Positions 1-5,865 are shown, counted from the first letter of the stretch. The stretch: DNA of 6,145 bases from Desulfotignum sp. (GCA_011390695.1 JAABRW010000051.1:1-6145), one strand, 5' to 3'. Notes: generated from the letters alone by a model not told the origin. Numbers and translations: made by a program.

Positions 1-508
1 TTTCTCCGGGGGAAAATTCAGGACGGTTCTTTACAGGCTCCATTTTTTCCTGGAGCCACCGTCTTTCCGCCGGGTCCTGCAGGTGCATGTATTCTACGCC
101 GATGGAACGGCAATAGGTTTCTTTGAGCTGGCTGATAATGTCTTTGAGCCGGGACTGGCCAGTGTCGGAAAATCTGCGGGTGTAAAAAAACGTGTCCAGC
201 TGGTCCTGCGACAGGCCGAATGCGCCAAGGGTCAGCAAAGGATGGTCCGTGGGGCAAAAAGAAAGCGGGTCCATGCACGCCATCAGATGGCCCAGGTCAC
301 GGTACCGGTATATCAGTGATTCCACACGGGACTGCTGCAGGGCTGCATCCGGTGTGCAGGCGGTTTCATCTTCTGCCGGGGCTTTATCACCGATCTCAAA
401 TCCTTTAAAGAAAAACTGCCAGTCCCGGGCAACGGCGCTTGGATCATCTTTCCATTTTTTATACTGTGCTTCAATATATTGTGCATTCCACATATCAGTT
501 GATGCCAT
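1..508 (-). CDS. sucA: 2-oxoglutarate dehydrogenase E1 component, N-terminal part (runs off left edge)
   Basis: This thiamine-diphosphate enzyme decarboxylates 2-oxoglutarate and passes the succinyl group to the lipoyl E2 subunit of the cytoplasmic TCA-cycle complex. The 169 codons present match the family in order. Residues 6-38 (DMWNAQYIEAQYKKW, then DWQFFFKGFE) form the N-terminal E2-binding segment. A short variable linker follows, then YRYRDLGHLMACMDPLS at 67-83, equivalent to YRFRGHQHANLDPLG in E. coli. Residues 121-151 hold LKDIISQLKETYC, GVEYMH and RRWLQ, which are near-diagnostic of OGDH E1. Full-length members have about 930 residues, so the thiamine-binding core lies outside. The start is the ATG at 508-506, with AAAGG at 520-524 about 11 bases upstream. 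An in-frame TGA at 526-524 excludes a longer form. Partners sucB and lpd, if present, would lie to the left. Only the N-terminal region is visible, so an intact gene is assumed. Confidence 0.93.
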   Translation of the reverse strand, partial: MASTDMWNAQYIEAQYKKWKDDPSAVARDWQFFFKGFEIGDKAPAEDETACTPDAALQQSRVESLIYRYRDLGHLMACMDPLSFCPTDHPLLTLGAFGLSQDQLDTFFYTRRFSDTGQSRLKDIISQLKETYCRSIGVEYMHLQDPAERRWLQEKMEPVKNRPEFSPGE

Positions 509-515
509 ATTTGTC

Positions 516-532
516 TTTTCCTTTCAGGAAAA
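516..532 (-). promoter_or_regulatory. Hairpin over the sucA ribosome binding site, with mini-ORF
   Basis: On the minus strand TTTTCCT-GAA-AGGAAAA is a perfect 7-bp inverted repeat with a 3-base loop. Its 3' arm contains the Shine-Dalgarno sequence of sucA (AAAGG, 520-524). Just upstream, an ATG at 535-533 preceded by GAGG (541-544) opens a three-codon frame (Met-Phe-Ser) that ends at the TGA at 526-524, inside the hairpin. The repeat is seen directly. A role in controlling sucA translation is inference: a ribosome on the mini-ORF could open the hairpin. The stem is A/T-rich at its base, so it may be weak. Confidence 0.45.
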
Positions 533-636
533 CATAGATACCTCACCAAATGATTTGCCGGATTTGTGAAATGTCAAGCGCGTGTGTCCGTATAATGGAA
601 ATATCCGGGCTATTCATTTATTTATTTTTGAACGAC

Positions 637-668
637 TTCATGTTTGGACATGAAATCACTATAGTGAT
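637..668. repeat. Two directly adjacent inverted repeats
   Basis: TTCATGT-TTGG-ACATGAA (637-654) is a perfect 7-bp stem with a 4-base loop. It is followed without a gap by the perfect 14-bp palindrome ATCACTATAGTGAT (655-668). Neither is followed by a T-run on either strand, so they do not look like intrinsic terminators. Their place 130-160 bases upstream of sucA fits paired operator sites, but no bound regulator can be named from the sequence. Confidence 0.5.
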
Positions 669-737
669 CCGTACGCATGGCCATCAGCTGTCCGGTCAAC
701 ACCAGTTCGAGCTGACGCTATGACAAATTCCAGTTTT

Positions 738-878
738 TCAATCGGCTGTATCTTGAATGGATTCACCCGCGGATTCCACATCTTCACCCACTCCCTGCAT
801 GGTGTTGCAGCTGACCATCAGAAAATTCAGTGCAATAAGCATCAAAATAATTATCATATTTTTTAAAAAATTCTGCAT
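738..878 (-). CDS. Entericidin-like small lipoprotein
   Basis: This 46-residue protein has a hydrophobic signal segment (residues 4-22, FLKNMIIILMLIALNFLMV) ending in the lipobox-like LMVSC, with Cys24 as the expected lipidated residue. The mature part is 23 residues, starting CNTMQGVGEDVESAGESIQD. That pattern (C-N-T-x-x-G-x-G-x-D-V-x-x-A-G-x-x-I-Q-D) is the entericidin EcnA/EcnB signature. Asn at +2 suggests outer-membrane sorting. The start at 878 is chosen over an upstream in-frame ATG at 1013 because a strong GGAGG (883-887) sits 4 bases before it and the signal peptide begins there. In enterobacteria ecnA and ecnB form an antidote/toxin pair induced in stationary phase. Here there is a single copy, so a toxin role should not be assumed; elsewhere single copies are usually annotated only as small envelope lipoproteins. 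Confidence 0.85.
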   Translation of the reverse strand: MQNFLKNMIIILMLIALNFLMVSCNTMQGVGEDVESAGESIQDTAD

Positions 879-1293
879 AGTTCCTCCAGATTTCATATTG
901 TTTGGATTCAGCAATAACCAAATTTTTGCTGATCCGGATTCAGGCGGCAACCAGATATAAAAACTGCCACGTTTCTTCACTTTCATTTTAGGTGGAAAAC
1001 CCAAAATTTCCATCGGGTGATTGCTGTACTTTTACCTGCCAAAACATGCAGATCATTGCTGCAGAACCGGTGAAGACTTTACAGCAATGCAGATATCGCG
1101 TATCAGTCTTGCGTATATGACGCCGTTTCAAAAATACCCGGATGGGGTAACATTGTCTCAATACAGGAGCTGGATGTGCAAAAATACATAATTGTACCCA
1201 TTGCCTTTCCGACAGCCAAAAAGCATACTGCAAACAGGTCCATAAAATTGCATATGGCACCTGAATATTACCGATCGTTATCTAAGGAGAAAA
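879..1293. other. Divergent intergenic region, entericidin-like and ytxH-like genes
   Basis: About 415 bases separate the two start codons. Apart from the GGAGG of the minus-strand gene (883-887) and the AAGGAG of the plus-strand gene (1284-1289), nothing stands out. There is an 8-bp inverted repeat CATTGCTG (1054-1061) / CAGCAATG (1082-1089) of unclear meaning. No convincing sigma-70 or sigma-54 promoter could be placed by eye. Open frames on both strands here have no recognisable protein character. The region must carry the promoters for both directions, and the genes could share a stress regulator. Confidence 0.4.
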
Positions 1294-1686
1294 ATGATGT
1301 GGGAAAATTTGGTCAAGACAGGAGGGTACGCCATGATATTAAACAACCTGGCAGGTCAGGCGAAACAAATTCGAATTGCACGTACCAGAACACTGCGGCA
1401 GAACAGAGCCAAAAACCTGGCCATAGGCGCAGGTATAGGCACTGCCATAGGGGTAATGGCCGGTATACTGTTCGCCCCGAAATCCGGAAGGGAAACACGG
1501 CAGATTGTTACTGACCGTACATCCGAAACAATAAAGGATTTCAAGAACAATATCGCTTCCGCCAAAAACAAAGTATCTGCCTCTGCTAAAGAAAAGGCAG
1601 ACCGGTTGCGAGAAAAAGGTCAAGAGGCTGCTGAGGACGTAAAAGATAATCTGAAAGATAAAGATAAAAAAGATAAAAAAGCCTAG
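1294..1686 (+). CDS. YtxH-like protein (membrane-associated, stress-related family)
   Basis: The 130-residue product carries the YtxH signature. A glycine- and alanine-rich hydrophobic segment at residues 42-60 (LAIGAGIGTAIGVMAGILF) is followed at once by APKSGRETR (61-69), the family's hallmark. The rest is predicted helical and highly charged, with Lys/Ala/Glu-rich heptad-like stretches at about 75-118 and a tail of DKDKKDKK type. Such proteins are anchored at the inner membrane or associated with it; in Bacillus subtilis ytxH is a general-stress gene, and its biochemical role is unknown. Two starts are plausible: the ATG at 1294 (AAGGAG at 1284-1289) and an in-frame ATG at 1333 with an even better AGGAGG (1320-1325), giving 117 residues. 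The gene is followed 68 bases later by a DUF948-like gene, the same partner type found beside ytxH in Bacillus. Confidence 0.85.
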   Translation: MMWENLVKTGGYAMILNNLAGQAKQIRIARTRTLRQNRAKNLAIGAGIGTAIGVMAGILFAPKSGRETRQIVTDRTSETIKDFKNNIASAKNKVSASAKEKADRLREKGQEAAEDVKDNLKDKDKKDKKA

Positions 1687-1754
1687 TACTGAGATTTGAT
1701 ACAAACTGTTCTAAAAAATGAAAAATTAAAAAAGACCAAAAAAAGGACAACTGT

Positions 1755-2147
1755 ATGCAGGCATCCATTACGCTCAATCAACTGGGAATTTTTATTGTTT
1801 TTATTTTGATTTTATTGGTTGGCGGTTACGCCTTTATTGCGTTGAGAAACCTTAACAGCCTCATCACGGAAGTGAAGACCACTTTTTTGAATAACAAGGA
1901 TTCTATTAACCAGATCATTCCTAACATTAATGAGATTTCCGCAAATTCTGCACAAATAAGCAATGACTTGAAAGTCAGTGCCCATGAAATGGGAGAGGCC
2001 GTTAGAACCATCTCCCATGAGACAACTGATACGGTTTTAACCATTAATGAGACTGCGGACTACATGGCAAAATATGCGCTTGTCATAGGTGAAATCATCA
2101 AGGCTGCAATGGATCTTTTTTCATCAGGAAAAGACAAACATGCCTGA
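1755..2147 (+). CDS. DUF948-like single-pass membrane protein
   Basis: The product has 130 residues. A short polar N-terminus precedes one strongly hydrophobic segment (about residues 10-29, with GIFIVFILILLVGGYAFIAL). The rest is a long helical, coiled-coil-like region (about 33-105) rich in Asn, Ser, Thr, Ile and Glu, of the sort seen in DUF948/YtxG-type proteins and in bacterial proteins with methyl-accepting-protein-like helices. A membrane-anchored scaffold or envelope role is likely; no catalytic motif is visible. AAAAGGA (1741-1747) lies 7 bases before the ATG. It probably shares a transcript with the YtxH-like gene upstream, since no terminator lies between them. The 3' end nearly touches the convergent acyl-CoA synthetase gene. 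The family call rests on architecture and on the YtxH neighbour more than on a clear motif. Confidence 0.7.
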   Translation: MQASITLNQLGIFIVFILILLVGGYAFIALRNLNSLITEVKTTFLNNKDSINQIIPNINEISANSAQISNDLKVSAHEMGEAVRTISHETTDTVLTINETADYMAKYALVIGEIIKAAMDLFSSGKDKHA

Positions 2148-2150
2148 GGA

Positions 2151-4259
2151 TCATTCGGATTCCACCCGCTGTGCCAGCACCACCAACCCGTCCACAGCAA
2201 TGGGTATCCCTTTGTGTATGATCACAGGATTGATGTCGATTTCCTGAATGCCCGGATAAGCACATCCCAGATCCCCCAGGGTTACAAGGATACTGCCCAG
2301 CGTACTTTTGTCCACCGGATCACATCCACGATACCCCTCCAGAATATTGCGGCATTTCAGCCGGTCAATCATCTGCACCGCATCCTGCAGCGTCAGCGGA
2401 GCCACCCCGAACACCGTGTCATTGAGCGCTTCGGCAAACACACCCCCCAGTCCGCACATGACACAGGGACCCAGCCGGGGGTCTCTGACAAAACCTGCCA
2501 CCATTTCTATTTTTCCCTGAACCTGTTTCTGGATCAGGATGCTGCCGCGGCCCCCCATGGTCTGCAAAAGCGAGGTCACAGCAGTTTCAAGACCTTGCTC
2601 TGATGCAATGCCCAGGTGGACCAGGTTGGATTCCGTCTTGTGTGATACCCCCGGAACCATGCCCTTGGCCACCAGGGGAAACCCGAAACCGGCGGCGGCC
2701 TGCCCGGCTTCTGCAAGAGACATCACCTGTTTCTCTTCCACCACCGGAATGCCGCACGCACCCAGTACCTGTTTGGATACATATTCATCCAGCGCCCCTT
2801 TTTCCGATGTCAGCACATGCAGGCGGGAATCGTTTTTCAACCGGCAAATCTGTTCTGAAGCATCCGGTCCTTCATCTGTTTCATTCACCATGGGGCGGTT
2901 CAGCAGCATTCCCAAACATTCCACTGCCCCCATGACTTCCCTGAATACCGGTACCCCTGTCTTTTGTGCCGATACCTGGAACTGATACACCCGGTCCCGT
3001 TCACCCGATATCCAGCAGACCATTGGTTTGCCGGCTTGTTTTGCTGTTTCCGCCATCCTGTCAAGATCGGTTTCAAGGCTGAACCCGCCTGCAAAACAAT
3101 GGACAAACACCGCATCCACTCCTGGATCGGCGCAGACCGCTTCCATTGCCTTGCCATAGGTTTTTTTAGATCCGTTCAGAATGATACCGGGCCACATATC
3201 CACGGGATTGGACGGCGGCATCCATTCCGGGAAAACGGTCTGCAAAGCATCCAGGGTAGCGGTATCAAGTTTCGACAATTTCAGGTTGTGTCTGTCCATG
3301 ATATCGGCTGAAACAATCCCTGCTGCACCGGTGTAGGTTAAAACAGCCAGGCGGTTTCCGCCTTTGGCAGGTATTTCAGGATACATGCCCAGGGTTTTGC
3401 AATAGTCGGTCAGCTGATAGAATCCATTGGCCTCCACAACGCCGGCCTGGGCCATGGCGCCGCTTACGATGACGCCGCTGGCCGAAAGGCTTGCCGTATG
3501 GCTCACTGCCGCAGCTGCACCGCCGGCTGTTTTGCCCCCGTTGAGTACCACAATGGGCTTTGTGGTTCTGCGGGATAAGGCCATGAACCGCCGGCAGTCG
3601 GTAAACGATTCCAGGTATAAACCGATGGCAGCGGTTTTTGGGTCATCGATCAGATATGCCAGAAGATCGTTTTCATCCACATCCATCTTGTTGCCTATGG
3701 AACAGACTTTGGAGATCCCCATGGTGCCGTGGGACATGAGATCGATGAGAAAGGCCCCGGCAAGCATGCCGCTCTGGGCGATCAGGGACACGTTGCCGCA
3801 GGCAAGTCCGGTATCCCATATGGCCGGGGTCACCGTAGAAAATACAAACCTTTGGTTGGCATCAACCAGACCCATGCAGTTGGGGCCCCACAGCCGGATG
3901 CCGGTTTTTTCGGCAATCTGTTTGATCTCCTGCTGCAGTGCGGTCCCGTTGGGTCCGGTTTCCGAGAATCCGGCCGACTGGATCATGACGCCGGGAATGT
4001 TTCTTCTGGCACAGTCGTTGATTACCCGGGGCACCATGTGCGCTGCGACAAACACAATGGCAAGATCCACAGGATCAGGCACATCCGCAAGCGAAGAATA
4101 GCAGGGTAATCCTTCAATCTCTGTGTATCCGGGATTTACGGGATAAATTTTTCCCGAATACCCTTTTTTAAGATTTGACACAATGATATTCCCACCCTTT
4201 CCCTTACTGGCTGTGGCACCTACTACAGCAATTCCTTCGGGCTTGAAAAAAAAGTCCAT
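2151..4259 (-). CDS. Acyl-CoA synthetase, ADP-forming (acetate--CoA ligase type, fused alpha-beta)
   Basis: The enzyme reversibly converts acyl-CoA + ADP + phosphate to acid + CoA + ATP in the cytoplasm. All family domains are present in its 702 residues. An N-terminal Rossmann-type CoA-binding domain spans about 8-130 (GIAVVGATASKGKGG, KIYPVNPGY). Two succinyl-CoA-ligase-like domains follow at about 150-290 and 300-450 (SLIAQSGMLAG; LTYTGAAGI). A C-terminal ATP-grasp domain spans about 485-698. The likely phosphorylated histidine of the alpha part is His254 in AVSHTASLS; the beta-part histidine is His540 in GVSHKTESNLV. The end contains EIDINPV, typical of ATP-grasp ligases. Length is normal for the fused form (about 690-720). 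Start: ATG at 4259 with AAGGAG (4268-4273) 8 bases upstream. The acyl substrate (acetyl, propionyl, branched or aryl) cannot be read from the sequence. The gene appears monocistronic within the window. Confidence 0.95.
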   Translation of the reverse strand: MDFFFKPEGIAVVGATASKGKGGNIIVSNLKKGYSGKIYPVNPGYTEIEGLPCYSSLADVPDPVDLAIVFVAAHMVPRVINDCARRNIPGVMIQSAGFSETGPNGTALQQEIKQIAEKTGIRLWGPNCMGLVDANQRFVFSTVTPAIWDTGLACGNVSLIAQSGMLAGAFLIDLMSHGTMGISKVCSIGNKMDVDENDLLAYLIDDPKTAAIGLYLESFTDCRRFMALSRRTTKPIVVLNGGKTAGGAAAAVSHTASLSASGVIVSGAMAQAGVVEANGFYQLTDYCKTLGMYPEIPAKGGNRLAVLTYTGAAGIVSADIMDRHNLKLSKLDTATLDALQTVFPEWMPPSNPVDMWPGIILNGSKKTYGKAMEAVCADPGVDAVFVHCFAGGFSLETDLDRMAETAKQAGKPMVCWISGERDRVYQFQVSAQKTGVPVFREVMGAVECLGMLLNRPMVNETDEGPDASEQICRLKNDSRLHVLTSEKGALDEYVSKQVLGACGIPVVEEKQVMSLAEAGQAAAGFGFPLVAKGMVPGVSHKTESNLVHLGIASEQGLETAVTSLLQTMGGRGSILIQKQVQGKIEMVAGFVRDPRLGPCVMCGLGGVFAEALNDTVFGVAPLTLQDAVQMIDRLKCRNILEGYRGCDPVDKSTLGSILVTLGDLGCAYPGIQEIDINPVIIHKGIPIAVDGLVVLAQRVESE

Positions 4260-4578
4260 TCACCATTCTCCTTATAATTGACTGAAAAGCTGCACCAAAA
4301 AGTCTCATACAGCAAAACCCAAAACAGGTGCTACCTCTCCTGTCACCGCGTGTCAAGGCAAGTATCGCCTTTTTCCATAAAAGTTTCAAACTTCTTTCAC
4401 AAAATTTCCCAGATAACAATTACACACGCCGGAACTGCACAGATCCCGAAAATTCAAAATGGTCTCCAATTGTCCTGGATAAGTACCACCCATACACGCA
4501 TTTATCCCATAATTCAACCATGGTATGATTTATGCTTATGTTTATAATTAATTTAATCAACCGATTACAGGAAAGGTT
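4260..4578. other. Divergent promoter region, acyl-CoA synthetase and HEAT-repeat genes
   Basis: About 320 bases lie between the two start codons, and no gene is seen. Toward the synthetase there is an exact TTGACA (reverse complement of 4351-4356), but 17 bases on the sequence is TAGCAC, a poor -10. Ribosome binding sites are AAGGAG (4268-4273, minus) and AGGAAAGG (4569-4576, plus). A short inverted repeat AAGGC/GCCTT (4355-4371) followed by T's resembles a weak terminator, but no gene transcribes into it, so it is not called. The right part is markedly A/T-rich. Confidence 0.45.
4543..4548 (+). promoter_or_regulatory. Candidate -10 element for the HEAT/ferredoxin operon
   Basis: An exact TATAAT sits 31 bases before the HEAT-protein ATG in an A/T-rich stretch. 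It would place the transcript start near 4555 with a leader of about 24 bases, long enough for the ribosome binding site at 4569. No good -35 is seen at 16-18 bases spacing, so activator dependence or chance is possible. Confidence 0.35.
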
Positions 4579-5274
4579 ATGGTCAAACCACACGGCAGAA
4601 AAACCCGGCAACGGGTCAGAGAAATACTCAAAAGCGGAGACAGACAAGCGGCCTTGGACCAGCTGGAGAAAATTCCGGGCAAACAGCTGGTGGGACATCT
4701 GTTCTCCCATTTCTACACCCCTGATGAACTGATCAAGTTCCGCAGTGTCACTGCCATGGGATTTGTGGGGAAACGCCTGGCAGACCGGCGCATGGAAAAC
4801 GCACGGAATCTGATGCGGCGCCTTATGTGGAACCTCAATGATGAATCTGGCGGAATCGGATGGGGATCTGCCGAAGCCATGGGAGAAATCCTGGGCCGCA
4901 GCCCGGCCCTTGCCGATGAATATGCATCCATTCTCTTTTCCTTTCTGGATCCGAAAGCCAATTACATTGACAATCCTGTGCTGCAGCAGGGGGTGCTGTG
5001 GGGAGTCGGTACCTGTATCACCGCTTTTCCTGACAAAATGACTCCCTACCTGGCCGGGCTGATTGCATTGTTTCTTGACTCTGAAGATAAAATTAAAAAA
5101 GCGTATGCTGTCCGGGCGCTGGCTTCTGCCGGTTCCCAGAGTGCCGGACGTCTGCCCGGATACATTCTGGAAGATACAAAAAAAATACAGGTGTATACAG
5201 GATGGCATTTTGAACCCGCCCGGATCTGTGACCTGGCACGGGCCGGTATTGAAAACAAGACCGAATCCAGATAA
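4579..5274 (+). CDS. HEAT-repeat protein, DVU0298-like family
   Basis: This soluble 231-residue protein has no signal peptide or membrane span. Its basic N-terminus (KPHGRKTRQRVREIL) is followed by helical pairs in the style of HEAT or PBS-lyase repeats: about 36-72 (LVGHLFSHFYTPDELIKFRSV, AMGFVG), 73-110, 111-150 and 151-195 (KKAYAVRALASAGS). The most striking segment is residues 83-104, containing WNLNDESGGIGWGS and then EAMGEI. I associate it with a family of sulfate-reducer proteins named after DVU0298; that family name is from memory. HEAT proteins usually act as binding scaffolds, and no catalytic site is visible. AGGAAAGG (4569-4576) fixes the start. It is followed 23 bases later by the 85-residue gene and then a ferredoxin, so it is probably the first gene of a redox-related operon. 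Confidence 0.85.
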   Translation: MVKPHGRKTRQRVREILKSGDRQAALDQLEKIPGKQLVGHLFSHFYTPDELIKFRSVTAMGFVGKRLADRRMENARNLMRRLMWNLNDESGGIGWGSAEAMGEILGRSPALADEYASILFSFLDPKANYIDNPVLQQGVLWGVGTCITAFPDKMTPYLAGLIALFLDSEDKIKKAYAVRALASAGSQSAGRLPGYILEDTKKIQVYTGWHFEPARICDLARAGIENKTESR

Positions 5275-5297
5275 TATGAAGAATAAAGGAATGCCGG

Positions 5298-5555
5298 ATG
5301 CCGCGCAAAAAATGTGATAAAAACATTGCCCGCACCATTGACATGGCCAATGAAATGATAGATCTGGCACGCCAGGGGTATGACAATCATGAAGATCCCG
5401 GGTGCGGGGTGCTGTATGGAATTTTGCTGGATTCCGGATACCGGATTTTAGACCTGGCTTTAAAGGAAAAGCAGGCCCATATCCAGAAAGGCTGGTGGGA
5501 TGATACAGTAGCAGATCCCAAAACTGAACAGGCAAAAAAAGGATATTGCAGATAA
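5298..5555 (+). CDS. Small protein of unknown function, 85 residues
   Basis: I do not recognise this family. The product is soluble and mainly helical. It starts with a Lys/Arg-rich stretch (PRKKCDKN), then an amphipathic helix (about 9-27), a central DPGCGVLYGILLDSGYRILDL (33-53) that looks like the conserved core, and KEKQAHIQKGWWDD (56-69). Three cysteines (6, 36, 84) do not form a standard metal or Fe-S motif. AAAGGA (5285-5290) lies 7 bases before the ATG. It is very likely a real gene: it is 23 bases after the HEAT gene, and its stop codon directly abuts the ferredoxin start (TAA|ATG), which suggests translational coupling. The position suggests a partner of the ferredoxin or of the HEAT protein, but nothing in the sequence shows the function. 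Confidence 0.72.
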   Translation: MPRKKCDKNIARTIDMANEMIDLARQGYDNHEDPGCGVLYGILLDSGYRILDLALKEKQAHIQKGWWDDTVADPKTEQAKKGYCR

Positions 5556-5747
5556 ATGAAACGACCTGCCATTGATCTGGGGGCATGCATCTTGTGTGAA
5601 ATCTGTGTGGAACTGGCCCCGCATGCCTTTGAAATCAGCGATTCAGGCTTTGTCCAGGTTAAGCCTTTGGATGGCTACCAGGATGACGATATCCATGAAG
5701 CCATCAAAAACTGCCCCAAAGACTGCATTTTTTGGGAGGATGACTGA
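5556..5747 (+). CDS. Mono-cluster [4Fe-4S] ferredoxin
   Basis: This is a small cytoplasmic electron carrier of 63 residues, normal for the single-cluster type. Cluster ligands are Cys11, Cys14 and Cys17 (CILCEIC) and Cys53, followed by Pro54 (NCPKDC). The layout matches the Desulfovibrio ferredoxin I/II type, in which CMACEAC and SCP provide the ligands. With Cys14 present, a [4Fe-4S] rather than [3Fe-4S] cluster is expected. The two cysteines that form a disulfide in D. gigas ferredoxin II are absent; the first is Ala21 here. An extra Cys57 lies four residues after the last ligand. The protein is acidic (DDDI, EDD), as usual for ferredoxins. The ribosome binding site AAAGGA (5538-5543) is rather far from the ATG (12 bases), so translation may depend on coupling to the preceding gene. 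Its redox partners are not visible in the window. Confidence 0.93.
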   Translation: MKRPAIDLGACILCEICVELAPHAFEISDSGFVQVKPLDGYQDDDIHEAIKNCPKDCIFWEDD

Positions 5748-5865
5748 ATTGTTATATTTTTTTGCCTGCCGGACAAAAAAAACATTGCCCTTGATACACA
5801 AATGTGTCATTTAAGGCATCAGTTTTGTACACATATGAACCTGTTGATGCCGGAAATGACCTGTC
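5748..5865. promoter_or_regulatory. Leader with two inverted repeats before the PAS gene
   Basis: The 118-base gap contains ACACA-AA-TGTGT (5796-5807), flanked by imperfectly matching bases, and the perfect 7-bp inverted repeat GGCATCA (5815-5821) / TGATGCC (5845-5851) with a 23-base loop. The bases AAGG at 5813-5816 could instead pair with CCTT at 5789-5792, enclosing the first repeat, so the two structures would compete. There is no T-run after either, so they are not intrinsic terminators. They could be operator sites or a 5' leader structure. No clear promoter boxes were found. Confidence 0.4.

Larger units (their letters stand above)
509..737. other. Intergenic region between entericidin-like gene and sucA
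   Basis: No convincing gene is seen here. Reading toward sucA there is an exact TTGACA at 572-577 (reverse complement), but 17 bases further on the -10 position reads only ATCATT, so any promoter there is weak or has other spacing. A TATAAT lies on the plus strand at 591-596 without a good -35. The region also holds the two adjacent dyads at 637-668, a 31-codon open stretch on the minus strand (717-622), and the sucA leader. The sucA promoter most likely lies here because sucA is well separated from the gene upstream. Confidence 0.4.

Noticed and set aside
637..668. The paired palindromes as a terminator for the entericidin-like gene
   Set aside because: In the minus-strand direction they are followed by A-rich sequence, not a T-run, and the stems are low in G/C.
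738..1013. Longer 91-residue form of the entericidin-like protein
   Set aside because: The extra 45 residues lack any ribosome binding site or signal, whereas the internal ATG at 878 has a strong GGAGG and begins a lipoprotein signal peptide.
988..1260. Minus-strand open frame of 90 codons in the divergent region
   Set aside because: Composition is unlike a protein (many Cys, Trp, His), there is no ribosome binding site, and it overlaps the start region expected to hold promoters.
1176..1514. Plus-strand frame of 112 codons overlapping the YtxH-like gene
   Set aside because: It shares the region with the clear YtxH signature in another frame and shows no motif of its own.
3427..4101. Plus-strand open frame of 224 codons inside the acyl-CoA synthetase
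   Set aside because: It is antisense to the conserved CoA-binding and ligase domains, and its Met/Ala/Ser/Pro-rich product has no family character.
4355..4375. AAGGC/GCCTT inverted repeat followed by T's, resembling a terminator
   Set aside because: The stem is only 5 bp, and no gene is transcribed into it, since both neighbours point away.
5276..5317. Thirteen-codon frame overlapping the start of the 85-residue gene
   Set aside because: It has no ribosome binding site and runs out of frame into the better-supported gene.
4420..5586. Minus-strand open frame of 388 codons opposite the HEAT, 85-residue and ferredoxin genes
   Set aside because: It lies antisense to three well-supported genes, has an irregular Cys/His/Phe/Pro-rich composition, no recognisable domain and no ribosome binding site; it is a shadow frame.
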